This document shows, in pieces, positions 1 to 13,932 of a DNA stretch of 64,000 nt (the first letter of the stretch is position 1; each line of letters opens with the position of its first letter). Position numbers and translations under genes: made by a program. The DNA comes from Trichoplusia ni. Its lineage: Eukaryota > Arthropoda > Insecta > Lepidoptera > Noctuidae. The DNA is taken from NCBI RefSeq assembly GCF_003590095.1, contig NC_039479.1, positions 9,052,001-9,116,000 on the forward strand, read 5' to 3'. The notes under the pieces are model-generated. The model saw nothing but the letters and a program-made list of their open reading frames with translations, did not search any database and was not told the DNA's origin.

Positions 1-1234
1 CAAGGTAAGCCGCTTATCTGGTGAATATGGAAGAAGTGTTGACTGGGTAACTTTTTAACATTACCTTATCACTTGTTCATAAAACTTAAAGTGATTCAAA
101 TAGGTAAACTATGTTAACATCATTTAAGAAAAAATGTTAATTATATGTATAGTTTGTTTGCTTGGCTTTCCTAATATGTTGGTTTTAGATTTAATGGATT
201 TTATTAAGCTTATGTTATATTCATTTCAAATTAATACTTTTATTATTCTGTATAAAAAGGTAAGTTTATAGGTCATAAAGCCTAATTTTCAATAATTACG
301 GACATCAGTGAACTTTTTAAATGAGACATATCCCACGTAATGTGGATGTCTCAAAACCAATTTCCTTTTAACAAGTTTAAACTTCAAATCACTGCAATCT
401 ATCGGCTATCGCACAATTCTCGGTGATGCGACTTTTATAGCCACCGGCTTGTGCTAAGTGCGCTCTCTAAGGCCAGTCAATGGATGGGTGTTCCGGGTTT
501 CGACAACCATTCGCTTGGAAAAAATATGTCCGGGGTGAATGGGAGATTGGTCGATTTTCATTCTCAAGTGCTCTGGTGGCTCACCGATGTACGGTGTACT
601 ACGGACATGGTCTGGTATTTGTTGAATAAAAAATACGAAAAAAATAATGTAGGTTTCGCACGTCAACAAATACGAGGCATAAAATAGACTCTACCATATC
701 ATAAAAAGATTACTTCATAAATGACTAATTTCAAAATTAAAGTTTGTCATAAGTGCAATTCATCAGAAATATATATTCTCGCGTACTGCAGCCACTGCAA
801 GTGTTACTAAGTTATAATATGTATAAAGTATTAGCTCCTAGACGTCTCCTCACAAGTTTTCAATTTCAATAGCACAGAATAACTGTCTTATCGGAAATTC
901 ATTTTATGTCTGCAGAGACTACGCCACCGCACCTCGTAGACCGTCTACGCCGTAGTCATAATGTAGGCTGAGCAATTTTAAAGCCGCTACGATGTAGCCG
1001 CATTGTAGAACGATGCTCTTGTACTTAATCTACATTATTCACACGTTTTGAGGGAAACAGAAGTGGTCATGAAATAAGAAACATGTCTATTTTTTGTGTG
1101 AAATCAAAAGTAAATAAGATTTGTAATTTTGTTATTTTTCATTCGGTCAGAACCGCATAAAAAACGTAAAACGAACTGTTTTGTCTTTTTACACAGTAAT
1201 AGAAGCCAAATAGTTTTATAGTAGTCCAACATTA

Positions 1235-1288
1235 ATGTTTATACCTTCAAGTGTTGTTTATACCTTCAAATGTTTATACCTACAAGTG
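1235..1288. repeat. Short tandem repeat, about 18 bp x 3
   Basis: Three imperfect copies of a unit containing 'tgtttataccttcaa' follow one another. The second copy is one base shorter and the third has one substitution (tacc-tac). There is no coding context. Confidence 0.7.
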
Positions 1289-2287
1289 CGGACTTTATGT
1301 GTCTCTACCCTTTTACTGACAGTCGTAATTATAAAATGCTGTAGAAATTATCCTTGGCAGTGTGTTTTTCTTTTTTATTTTGTCCGTAAATTATTCCCCC
1401 AATACCGAATTGTTTATTAGATCCCAAATAAATAAAGGTTCCAGTTTAAGTTATGACGTGGAAAATAATATTATTAACGAGAAGTGTCTGTAAATAATTG
1501 AATACGCTTGAAGCAAAAAATCTGCTCTACATTCTTGTTGTATTTTATTCTGTTGAGGTTCTGATTAAAATACAAAATTCAAGAATGTACAAGATGTACA
1601 GCGAATACTTGGGATGAATAGTTTCCAGTCTAGGAATCTAAATCAAATAAATTTTAGAAATATTGCATTAGATAGCTATTCGAATATTTGATTATTGGTA
1701 CTAAAAGTTACATAGAGAACTGTGAAAGTTCTTTTACTTTACCTGGTCATTTTTAAATCCGCACAAACAGAAAATGTAGTCAACCTAACAAAAATAAGCC
1801 ATATTTATAAGTATAATCTCTATCTTTGCATAACATTAAACCGGCATAAAAAGTTTCTCACCCCGAATACCACAGATAATACCAATAAATAAAGAAAGAG
1901 ATATCAGCGTTCCCCGAGGCCTTGTTATGAAATATGCTAAGTATGGCATTCTGCGTCGCCCCATATCCGAGGTCAAAGGTCAAAAGTTCAAGGACAACGA
2001 ATGAACGTTTTAAAAATGGAAAACACCATAATTATTATTTTTTATCTGTTAAATTACATTGAGTAGAATTATAATTTGGTTTCATTGCTTTGTTTTGGTT
2101 TAATTAAAATTAATTCAATTTAAAAAATCACTTCAAATTATTAGAAACTTACAAATTACACTTAAAAATTAGCATTTGTTATTTTTACTTTATAGTGATT
2201 TTAATCCCACGATATGTATTTTTTAACTCTATGGTTTTCGGTGTTAAGCACCACAAAATTTATATTTTAGAATGAAGTGTCGGTGGG

Positions 2288-2330
2288 TTATATATAAGTC
2301 TAGGGTAGCAGTTTATCTTCAAGAAGTTCG
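2288..2330 (+). promoter_or_regulatory. Possible TATA-type core promoter
   Basis: A strong TATA-like stretch (ttatatataag) lies about 25-30 bp upstream of 'gcagttt', which loosely resembles the arthropod initiator (TCAGT). No start codon or splice donor that I can link to it follows, so this may be chance in AT-rich DNA. Confidence 0.2.
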
Positions 2331-3639
2331 TGAAGTCATTATATAAATTGCTTATCAACGACCTTCACCCACTCAAGTATACCATCAACTAAGAAATCAA
2401 TTCTAAAATTAGACTCTACGTCACTCAAATCAACAGCAGTTTTAGATCCAAAGTTTCCATAGTAGTTACAGTGTCACCAATAGATTCATCACTTTAGTTA
2501 ACCCTTCCAAATCTGTAAAGTTGTTCGCTTCGACGACTGGACAGTGGACGCTAATCCCATCGGTTATCGATGGCCGAGGGTTGAAGCTTGGCTGTACGTT
2601 AGCCTCTTTCCCTTGTAATTAGTTAGTATTTGGTTCTATTTTAGTATAATCCTGTTGATACTGTTGTATAAGGATTGTTTGTCAAGAAATTTCTGTTCTT
2701 ATTCTATTTTGATCATTTTCTTTATCGACGGTTATATATGTATGAAGGTAGACAAAGTAAAAATCGTGAATTTTACATAAAAATAGCCTTCACGTTTTGA
2801 TGTAATTAAACTGATAAGCTTAAATCCCATTTACCGAATAACAACATTTATAAAAACATCCCCGTTCTAAAACCCGGAAAAAGCAGTTTTGACTTAATTA
2901 AATTAAGCATCACTTAATTAAATCTTACTTCGCTTTAACTCTACCTTTGAACTCGTAAATATCTCTTGAGTACTGCAAACAATTAAAACTTTAGTACCTT
3001 TATAAGAGGAACCAATTAAAGTGATACAAGGAGATAAAGAAAAAAAGTATTAATATAAGTATGATATAATAAAAATACCGTCCCTCTAATGCCTATAATA
3101 TGCTATTTGAAGGTTCCTTGCTATCTATTTAAAAAGATAGAGTACTGGTTACCTCACTCGCTCTCAGCCTGTTAGTGATAACAAATTCCAATATTTGTAA
3201 CCCCTGTCTCGTAAAGATTATTCTTTACAACTATTGCGATGATCTTCTTAGAATAATTAGGAACAAAGTAACGGGTTTACTCAACCTGCATACAAATCTG
3301 TTCATTGAAATAAAAGCCCACTACGACAGGCAAACAAAATATTCTAATGAAATAACTGGAGGAAAATCAAATTATAATTAGAGATGTTAATGTCTCCGTT
3401 ACCTGGCTCTAATATCAAATATAATTGAGCCGGTAATTAATCTTAGTTTAGCTTACATTTAATTTATACGACGTTAATTGGCTGAAATAAAGAAGTAATC
3501 TTTTCTTCGGTTAATTTTAAATTAACTTTTCATTTTTTGTTGTATTATCGTGGAACAAGTGATAGGTGATAAATCGTTTTTAAAATAAGTATAAAGAAAA
3601 TTGATAAATCATCATGTAGTTACTGGATGGGAAATCATC

Positions 3640-3795
3640 AAATGTTTCCTTCCGCTTTGGGTTGAGCGGGAGGGAATGTGAGACTTCTACTGACTAAAAC
3701 CCACCCATGTTCCTTCCTTTGCCCTTCGTGTACCGGGGCCACGGTAACCTTGCAGACAATCCCGCCGCCCCAATCGCGTAGCTACCTGGGACTGT
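3640..3795. repeat. Dispersed lepidopteran-type repeat fragment
   Basis: A GC-richer island with the wording 'gggaatgtgagacttctac', 'tgactaaaacccaccc' and 'cggggccacggtaacc' resembles a repeat I have seen in many moth genomes, where a line about 'tactgactaaaaaccacccc' is common. The family is not certain from memory. It is probably the 3' part of a retroelement. Confidence 0.45.
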
Positions 3796-6700
3796 TAATT
3801 GTTGAAAATACGATATAAACATCCATTATAAAAGGCGAATATTGTTGTGCATTTAAGAAAGTTACTGCCAACAGCTTTTTAATTTGTAAAGAAGGAATGT
3901 TTTAATGTTTTATTTAAAAAAAATACTCTTAATCCTAAAAGATTTTTCTCTTGATGAGTTCTCGGAATTATGTAACGTTTTCAAAGTAAGCCAGATACAT
4001 AAAACAATTGCACAGTTTGTGTAAAAGAAAACAAAAAGGATCGATAAAGCACTTAAGTTCTAGACCAGGGTAACGGCGTATCCTAAAATATCCATCCAGT
4101 GTTTATTACAGAAATTTAGTTGAATAGGCCGGCTAATGCCGCGCTATAGATAGCTGATAGTCTCCCCCGGGAATGTGAGTTACGTCGCCCTCGCGCCTAA
4201 TAGTTTAATAACACTGCCCATGAAAGTTCACAAAGATTACCCTTCGATTTTATGGGCACACGAGATTGAAATTTCAAGGAACAAAGGCACGTTTATGGAG
4301 TGATTATTTACGGGTTATTTTGAAGGCCTTATGGGAATTCCTTTTATGGTATTGTGTAGTTGGCTGTAAAAGTAAGTGTTTTCAGGGTTTTTTGGTTTAT
4401 GGAGTAACGAAGAATGGCTTGATGTCCTCGTTTCAGCGTTATGGCAAATGTTCCGTATTTCATAGTTTTATCGTAAGATTGTTTGAATTCTCAGAATTAT
4501 TTTTATATCATCTTTGTGTGAGGACGCTTTTCTTATACAAAATCTTTAAATAAAGGAACTTGGAGCGTATTCCATGAATTTCAATTACTTTGTTTTTCCA
4601 TCAAGCTATATTAAATTTAATTTAATAATTAAATTTTATACTTTATAGAATTAAATTTAAACGAATACATTTTGGTATGAAAATAATTACAGTTTATTAT
4701 TATAAACTTTTCCGAGTATTAAAAGTAAAAAAGTGACATTTTATTTTAAGACTTCTGCTTCTCAAACCAAATGTGGATACCATTATATAAATGCGGAAAC
4801 CAGTCGACGTCCGATAAAATGTAATAACGCACGTGTAATTGGCTCTCCGTCCCAAATCACTAGTTAAACCCAATAAAATAGTTCCGAATCGCATTAGGAT
4901 AAAGTTCCGCCGAGCCCGCGATTATCTGGCCAGCGATCCTGTATTGTTATCTGTTGAATCTTACGTTAGACTTCGGAATACTCTGCTTTATAGATATACT
5001 GTGCTCTATTAGACCTGACTGAATTAAACGATGTGCTTTTTTAGTGGAATTGCTGTTTCAAAGAGTTGTCTTTTGTTTCCGAGTTTTAAGAAAGACTTGG
5101 GAAGAATAAATATATGTTTCTGTTTCGATTTTGATACTATTTAGGTTGCAGGTATAGCCGTTCTTCATATTTCGATACATTATTCACGAATTTATTACGA
5201 CTTGCTTACAAAACTCTACTTACGATATATTTTTTTTGCTATTAATGACAATCGACTGCAATATCTCAAATCGACATATATATGTGTATTATGTTTATGC
5301 ATAAAATATTATGATAAATAATATCAGAAGCCAGACCTACATTGCATCACCTCACGTGCCAAATACACACGTATCGCATATTCGTCGCTTGCACCTATGT
5401 CCAGCGTAACAGGACTTCACGTCGTTCACAATTTATTGCTATTCACATGCTAAACGTTATCGGAACATTTTCACGGCAACGGAATATCAATATTATTTAT
5501 ACACCGGTATTGCTTCACATTTTATATTTCAACCGACTTAAAAATGTCTGTCTACTTTTTTTTGTTTTTTGCTTCAGAACTTCGGTCTGGATGAACCCAT
5601 TTCTTGATTCTTTTCTCATTACACGTGTCACTCTATTGTTAACCAGTGCAATATTGGCAGCAAAAAAATGCTACTTTATTAAGTTTAAATTACGTAAAAA
5701 AAAACAAATTAGTTTCAAGACAGAAAGACTTTCAAAATACCTTCAATCGCAAAAATATATTTACATTTTTTTTATATTTGCCGATGTTCTCTCCCTAAAT
5801 TGATAATCCCTTACCCAACTCGTAACATAATTTAATAAACCTTCTAGCATGTAGTACATACTCCTGGAATCAAATAACTGGCATCAATAAGCGGCGTGTA
5901 TACCGCGCCGGGGCGGGGGTAGTCTTGATAAATGAATATGGAACACTCTTGCTTGATTCAAATTCAAAATGATCCCGCCGTCTCGCCTCTAATGACTAAC
6001 CAAATTAATATTTAGTTACACAACTTTGAGTTTGGACTTGAGACATTTTACGCTTGTTGAGGTTTAGAGAAATCGAGGTTTTTTTCTGGCTTGATTTATA
6101 TGTGATTTTTAACATTTATGAATATTCACGCTGACTGAGGTAACGAGCCCGACTAGTCACAGAACAAGTTTGGAACTGGTTATATTTATTTATTAGTTTA
6201 TAGGTTATAGATGTTAGTAATCACAAAAAATCAGAGGTTGCCCTTTTATACACCAAAGCTAAAAAAATCAAAAGCTTTTGTACTGTTCTATCAAAGTTTA
6301 AAATGGGACCAGATCCAAATACTTAGTGGTCTCCCTGAACTATATAATTGCATTGGAGATTTTCTCGACATTAGAAATTTTGGCACCACTTAACTAGTAT
6401 TAAGCGTCTATTGGCGGTGTAACGACTTATTCAAATTATTTCCTATCTTTGTTCGACGCTTATGAGACGAGAAGATATTTGCATGTTCCTCGTGGAAGTT
6501 ATAAATGGTTATATTTTGAGGTAATCCAGGTTTTTTCTGATGAGAATGTGCTAGAGTGCGGAATAAAATGTAGGTGGTGACTTGATAGGTTTACAAAAGT
6601 TCAGAACTTTGGGCTAAAACATGATGTTTAAACATTGGCTATGTTGTTATAAGAGTTTAATAGTAGACCTTCGTGACGACTTTTTGGGATGATAACTATA

Positions 6701-8455
6701 CAGACAAAAATGATGTGTAAAAAACTATTGTACCTTTCAATTCCATTGTTAGTTTCTTTGTACTTGGATTAAACTGAACACTGAACACAAAATCGTTTAA
6801 ATTTAGGATTCAATCGTTCACAAACAACGTAAAGCTTAATGTATTGTTATAGTAAGATACGATGTATTTCTGTACACACAACATACACATATATTGTATA
6901 AGCAGGTCCTGCTTATTTCTTGAGAATATTCACTTAGCAGACATGTGAAAGGAGCTATCAAAAATAACTAAAATCTCATCAGTTCTATAGGATTTAAAAA
7001 TGTTCAACTACCAAATTTATTTATACATTCGACGATACAGACAAGATTAATTCAGTACAATTTTGGAAATACAGAGTATCAATTAAATAACTCACATTTT
7101 AGTTCCACAATTCAACGGTATCAGACCATATTAGTTCAGCTTTTTTAACTCCCAAAACAGACCAGAAAAAAGCATGAAATATTATTTTCGTTTAATTAAA
7201 CAGAACAACCTCAATAATCCTACTTTAAACAAGATTTGAGCCGCAAATAATTTCTGTTAAATAAAACTCATCATTTTCCTTATTCGGTTGTCGGCATTAA
7301 CATGAACATTCACGAGCCTCATAATGTTTAATAAAATTCTAAACAATAGAGCTAGCATGAATAACGGGCGGTCCCAATTTGTAGCCAAGACAATTTTTCA
7401 TGTAACATCTGCACAAGCAATCTAAGGCTCATCCCGTTTCAATTCTATTTTATTTACAGCAAACAATTCTTTTGATAAATCGTTTTTAATCCCAACAAAA
7501 AGCGGGATTATTCCAATTTGAAGAAGAAAAAGATTTTCATAATGGAATTAGTTCATTTGGAGTCCTCGTGAGGAACGAAGGCGGACATTGGAAATCTCTC
7601 GCGATCTCGTTAGCGATGGAATATTCTATGAGGATTAAACGTTATTCAGTTTGATTTGAATGCGAACGTGCCTTTTGTTATACGGATTGCATTGAATGGC
7701 ACCGTCTAATGGCCGGCAAATGAGTGCTTTTGAAGCTTCGATGAATATGGAAGGCTGGCCCGTTGTGATTTCGGCGTCAAGTGCCACTCTGCCATTTTTA
7801 TGTTGTTCATTTCCAGTTAATTATTTACATGCTAGTTGTTTTAACTGATTTCTATGAAGGAATAAATTGCTGACTGACAATTCAATGATATATCAAAGCA
7901 AGGTACAAAGAACAAAAATATACAAAAATAACTAGTATAACAATGTATCATTGATACCCTGGACGTCAGAAGCACTTTTTGTTACCAAACCCAAAAGCTA
8001 CTCTAAAAAAAACATTCATTAAAATGTTTTACGCAAGTTGCAAACAAACTCGATAATTTCAAATATTTCACCTTTAATCCAAAAACAGATAACCATATAT
8101 TTTATAAAACATAAACGTATGACAAATCTGGGCGTCGGAGTGGCTTGGGAGCGGCTTACCAGAGTAATCCATAATCAAACAGCCGTCAATCTAGCGGACA
8201 ATGTGATTTATGCATTTCTAAAGTATTGAACGTCATTGATGAATGGGTCAATCAAGCGGTGTTAGCGGGAAGCTGACCTGAACGGGCCCAGTGACAACTT
8301 AGGCCAGCTGCCTACCACTGCCTGTCAAAGTTTTGATAAATAATGAACGCCTATATTGCGACAGTCTTCAATGAACTTGTGTCAATGAACGGACAGAAGG
8401 AAAATTTAAATTTAATGGCCTTTTCAGCAGATGAAGTAAACCTAATTCATAATAC

Positions 8456-9329
8456 TGTAATGATTGATAAATCTATTCGCAAACCTGTTACTAGATGGCG
8501 TTACTAGGCTCGCGACAGAGTTAACAACAAATAATTACCACTCATATTGACAAATGAGGGTCAGAGCATAAATATGATAGCGCGGGTGGGTGAAAAAAAA
8601 AGGATGACAGTTTGGTCAGATGACCGTGCAAATTCGATTCGTCACCGCAATTATTGTTTCGAGAAATGTATTAAGTGACCTGTTATCATTGGCGTGATTC
8701 CAGACAGTACATTGTGATTGTGAATTGTGTGCAAGTAGCAGGAGAAACGGGGTAAGTGTTTGCGTCTATTCTACGAAGTGTAAGCTGGACAATTTGATTT
8801 TTTTTACAAGGCTGACCGTGATCATTTGTCCGCAGCTTGCGGAAACGCCCTTATTGACGGGTGGTCAAGCTTAAGGGGTGGAGACCAGCCTGCCCCGTGA
8901 TAGTCTTGCGCTTAATAAAGCGAACTTTGAACCCGTGCCATTTAGTGAGTGACCACCTGGTGTCTCGCCATCTAGACATAGCAACGGCCTGCCGACATCT
9001 AGCCCGGGTTCGGAAATCGCGAAACGTCATCCTTCTGCAGTGTCTTTGAACATTATCGGTAAAGGGTAAAGGCCAATACTTACGGCCAACCTGTATTAAT
9101 TGGTGAGCTCCCTGTGTGACGTAAGTTGTTCATTGCTTTGGTCATATTGTGTTACCATCTTGGTCACACAGTGTTTACCACCGTTGTGGGGTTATCCAGG
9201 GTTGTGAGCGAGATTTAATTTTAGTAATTAGTTTTAGTTTAGTAATTAGTTTGATTTAATAAATTTAGTGAGTACCGTATACTTGTTTATCTTCTAACAG
9301 CCAGCCTACCAAGAACCCCGGTCATTACA
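8456..9329 (+). mobile_element. Probable solo LTR of an LTR retrotransposon
   Basis: The segment begins TGTAATGA and ends TCATTACA, an 8-bp perfect inverted terminal repeat with the canonical TG...CA ends. It is flanked on both sides by the same 4 bp, ATAC (8452-8455 and 9330-9333), as expected of an integrase-made target duplication. Length is 874 bp. An AATAAA-type signal lies near 9257, followed by a short downstream region, which suggests plus orientation. No gag, pol or second LTR copy is nearby, so it is most simply a recombination-derived solo LTR. A 4-bp duplication fits Ty3/gypsy or BEL/Pao better than copia, but the superfamily cannot be fixed. The small open frame at 8861-9049 lies inside the LTR and is not a gene. 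Confidence 0.75.
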
Positions 9330-9861
9330 ATACTTTGAACTAATACATTACATATATCTAAAACCAGTTTTTCCATACCACTTTTTACCTAGTGTTATGC
9401 ATCGAAAAATGTTCAGTGAAATTTAAGGTACTAAAACCTTCTAAAAGTAAAATAAAACTTAATTACAGCTACAAAAAGTATAATGGAACAAACTTTTAAA
9501 TATTTACAGCCATCAATTCAACAAACCAAACGATTTGACAATCCAATCAACGGCTTCGAATGAACGTTAAGGTCACTTCACACGAACCCTTTGCTGCTCA
9601 TATGGGTGACAGCACAATAATAGACTGCTCAAAGCGATGTGATTCCAGCACTTAAGGACTTTTCATTCCCAGACAATTTAATAGAGTTGATAAATATGTG
9701 ACAGATTAATAATAACTCACTGTGTGTTAATATCAATGTGGTCAAGTGACTTATTGGAAATAAAGGTTTTTCTATCTGTTTGAGATGATAATTGAAAAGC
9801 TATCGTACCGTTCGTCTATTTTTATTCTTCGATTCTAAGTGCTTTATAACTCACGCATATG

Positions 9862-9945
9862 TTTTGGGATAGCCAGACAAGTTTCAATCCTAACCGAAGT
9901 CCTCAGTCATGAGCTGACGCAGTGGCGGGGTCGCGAGTACTCTAC
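9862..9945. repeat. Dispersed repeat, copy 1 (partner near 59330)
   Basis: The order of motifs 'tagcc.gac.agtttc', 'cctaaccgaagtcctca' and 'tcatgagctgacgc', then 'ggcggggtcgcg', matches a second stretch near 59330-59400 in this window at most positions. Two diverged copies 50 kb apart indicate an interspersed repeat family. Confidence 0.6.
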
Positions 9946-12900
9946 ACTTACATCACTCAACACTGTAGCATCTTTTAACTATAAATCATCCTCACAAAAC
10001 TAAAAAACAAAAGATTGTTTATGTGAGTTCACTCTAATAATGAATTAATTGCATTCGATATAGATCCTAAATATTGATGCTTCAATAGGATTATATTGTT
10101 CATGAATGTTACATTTGTATGTATTTCGGACACAAACGCCTATAGTTCCTACATTTATTGGAGCATTTGTAAATAACAACAAATCATGTTTGAATGTTAA
10201 AGTCATTTTACTATTTCCTACACCTACCTTGCTAAGACTGTCCCAAGTCTTATTTGCCGCTCTTATATTAGTGTTGCGGAGAGCGCATTCGTGGAAACAC
10301 GCAATCGCAACTTGCTTTGGTACGACTCTACTTACCAGTCAACCAGAATCAAAATAGGATCGGTTTCTTGTTTTTCTTTTCTGTATCTCCCTTGTCTTTT
10401 GTGGGAAAACCTTTATGGGCACTTACTTGGTCGGAAGTGAGTTGGGTCAGACTCTTAATGCCTAAACCTAAAACATCATGCGATGTCTCCCGCGCCGGCA
10501 CAGTGCTGAAAGAGTAAACAATCGACTTGCCTCCCTGCTTTTAATAAAATAAACACGCAAACTCTAAGATAATGTAAACCGGGCTTTATAGTAAGATTGA
10601 ACTCACTTACCCGAAAAAAACTTCAAATGGCCTTAATTTAATAAACTCATAAGAAGCAACTTAAACTTTTGAATCCAAAAAACCATATGACTAAGTTACC
10701 AACTGTTGATTTCCGACAAAACTCGTTAAAGCAAAGCGGCAAGCCACTCGGATGCGAGTTTCTTCAAAGTGTTCTAATTAAGCTTTGGGAGGCGACATGG
10801 CGACATGAGGAACGAATGTAACACTACGTTGCATGCTAATGACACCAATATAGGAGTCGAGTTATTCTCAGTCATAAATGCTCAAGGATATTGTTTTTGT
10901 TTTTGGCTAAGTAAAGATGGGGTGGATATGGAAATGATTTTTTTCATAACACTAATGTAGATTATTAAAAAACATATTTGTATTTTCGTTTTATGGAAAA
11001 TAGCAAGAAATTACTTAAATAAAGAAAAATCTGTTTTTTTTTGGCCGCAGCCACGTCATTTTGTAGCAGGTAAACCTTCACTTCTTAACTTAAATAAAAA
11101 TAAGTTTATTTTGTTTCCAACTATTCATGCCAACATCAACAATCTCAGTTCATTTAAACCTCGACAAAACTAGATTATTACGACACCACAACTAATGACT
11201 AAAATACTAGTTCCGAGGGTCAAAGGTGAAGAATTCATGAAACTAATTACATGTTAAGCTTTTAATTCGTTTAATCCCAAACTCGTGAACCGCGTAATAG
11301 CGAAACTTTCATTTAAATGTTCAGCGCTGACGCACAAGCCATGTAGGACTTTATTAAAATTGTTCCGCGTACATCTTTCGTTCTGTTTCAAAGATTAATT
11401 AATTTCCGTGATGTATTCTTGTAGTACTAGTTTTCTTATCCAGTACATTTCATTTTGGACGCATACTATTTTAAAATGATTGTCAATTTCATGACTGGCT
11501 TATAAATTACTTAAAAGACACAAAAAATGTTGAAGGCTCAAATGTGTGAAGGCTTCTTACCGTTATACTTTTTCTTTTAACTTCTCGTCTTCAAGGCGAA
11601 AACATTACTCCGCATTTTATGTTCCTGTGTAAAGTCAGCAGGCCCATATGACAAGGATCTTTACTACACAGTGTCTGTTGGTCAGTGTTAGAACAGTAAA
11701 AGGCTATTTATCAATGCAAAATGTCCCTATCATCAATAAATACAGATAGCTTCACTAATCGAACAACTGAACCGTAACCTCTAATATACCTTCTCCCCAT
11801 TAATATTCCCGACAAAAATCAAACTCATAAATCTGAAACTATTATTGTATCAAAGGACAAAAATGTAATAAATGTTACAATGGCCTCAAAATAATATTTT
11901 TCATTACAATCGCTCCATAAATAACGCGTGTGACATTATTATAGAGAGTGAATTTATGAGCGGACAGTTTTGCTCCATATATTGGTTCTAAACGCTAATA
12001 CAATGGATTTATTGTATTTGACTAATATTTTGTGAAATATTTATGGGTTTTAAATTGATTGTGTATTTAAGTCTGATTTATTTTTGGTTGCTGTCTGTGA
12101 AAACTTTATTCTTTATATAGCCCATTGAAAAGTTACAAAAAGGCTTTAAAAATGTCTGGCGGATTTTACGAAAAAATATCAACGAAGGAACCACAATCAT
12201 ATTTTAACATTCCAATTATTTTTATTACACAAAATATTTATTTATCCCTTTTTCAAGATAGCGGATTACCCCCAAGGCGGGAACCCTTCCTGTTTCGATT
12301 TAAGCTTCGTAAATCAAGCTCTAGGCATCTATCTGAAAAAATACTGACTTTGACAAATATAAGGTTAAACCACTTTTCAATGAGACTAATAGTAAAATAC
12401 ATCTTACGTTACGTTAAACTTAAAATTAGGTACATACGGTCTGACATGAAAGCCTAACTTTAAGATGTAACGTTACAAAGTTATCGAGTGTACTTGTATA
12501 ATTAATGGCCACGGAATTTAGGTCGATCCTCAGGGAACCAACGACTTTCGTCGATCCAACATACTTTGACCATGTTGCGTTTATTCTGAGTGCTCCCAAA
12601 CGGATTGTAGATTATTCTGTTTCACTATAAATAAATAATTTATTCTATGTATATGTTAATTTGAATATAGGCGTGTTTACGATGGTATTCAAATTGAAAT
12701 CTTTATGTATAATTTCTATTATCATGGCGATCAAATCAAGAACATTACATCCCACACAACTATTACTAGAGAAAATTATACATAGTATCTTCAAAAAAAA
12801 TTGTAGCGAGTAACATTGAAAATAAAAGGATAGGATAATTAACCTCAACACTAAACATGTTGAAAATATAAATATAGATTAGGTAATAGTCACAAAATAG

Positions 12901-13875
12901 AGACTTGTGACACAAGTTCCTTACAAAATAGGATAATGAAAAATTATTCCCAATCTTACTTCTCAACAACCAACACATTTATGGTTGTAACAGGACTTTG
13001 CTTAACCTCGATCTTTTTCAGCCCTAATCAGTGAAAATTTTAACTGTTCAGCTATCAGGTTTAATGCCAGCGGACCAACAGAGCCTCAGTACTAGCACGT
13101 CCGTTTTCACCCTTTAAGTACGGTACCAAGAAAAAGCCCCAAGCATGAAATATTAGTCAAGATATGAAATATTCACATCCCCATACATCATTTAGTTCAC
13201 GCAAATCGCTTTCAGTAGTGCGTATTGAACAATTTCGGGGAGATTACGCGGCGCCGGCGTTACGTACGGCAGTATGTGTAATAGCCATTATACCGCTTGT
13301 TTATTAAATGCTAAGCTAGTCTGACGTGTTATTAATTTGCTAGAATTGTCATTTGTAGTTTATGCGAATTTTGAGCAATAAATTTTGCTTTCCAGCTATC
13401 GTTTATTGCTTTATTGTTATTGTCGGATGTAAATTTGTTTTGTAACTGTTTAACATGGAATTGCTGCACGATTTAATAGTGGTTGTATAAAATCGTAAAT
13501 ACCTTTAGTTAGAAAGCTTGCTTTTAAATAAGCTAGTTTCATAAGTATTCGATTTGGTTAGTCTGTGTTTGAATGTAAGACTTAGCTGCTCGGAGCAATA
13601 ATAAACGGTTCGTTGAATAAACCTAAACTTAAGAATATTTTCCAATCATCAAACATCTATTGCGATTGTTGTAGATACCTTTCAGCTTTCAAATCGTTTC
13701 TAAAGCCCCATCGACTATAAGCTATCTATCAGATGAAAATACACAGATATATCAATGCAAGACCAAACAAAAATTCACGCGTCAAAACTCCAATATCAAC
13801 TTCAAAAGAAAACAAAGGCATACGGAATACAGACGTGGTACGTACTCGTAGGTGTTCGTGATTCCTGATCGAAAA

Positions 13876-13932
13876 CGTACGGATTGCGGATACGGCGCGG
13901 ATACGGAGCGGATACCGGCGGATATTACACGG
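13876..13932. repeat. GC-rich tandem repeat, 10-11 bp unit
   Basis: About five imperfect copies of a unit close to 'gcggatacgg' run in tandem in otherwise AT-rich DNA. The sharp rise in CpG content stands out from the surroundings. Confidence 0.65.

Larger units (their letters stand above)
1..8455. other. Non-coding stretch, no gene recognised
   Basis: AT-rich sequence without a reading frame I would call a gene; the longest frames are low-complexity and lack plausible splice partners. The first ten bases read like an exon end followed by a splice donor (caag/gtaagc), so the window may open at an intron, but that is weak. Items inside it are a short tandem repeat near 1235, a possible TATA-type core promoter near 2290 and a lepidopteran-type dispersed repeat near 3640. 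The rest could be intron of a large gene or intergenic DNA. Confidence 0.5.

Noticed and set aside
5342..5803. 153-aa plus-strand open frame, the longest in the left 30 kb
   Set aside because: Composition follows local AT content with poly-Lys and poly-Phe runs, there is no domain, signal or splice partner, and it fits chance.
8861..9049. 62-aa frame resembling a small gene
   Set aside because: It lies inside the solo LTR.
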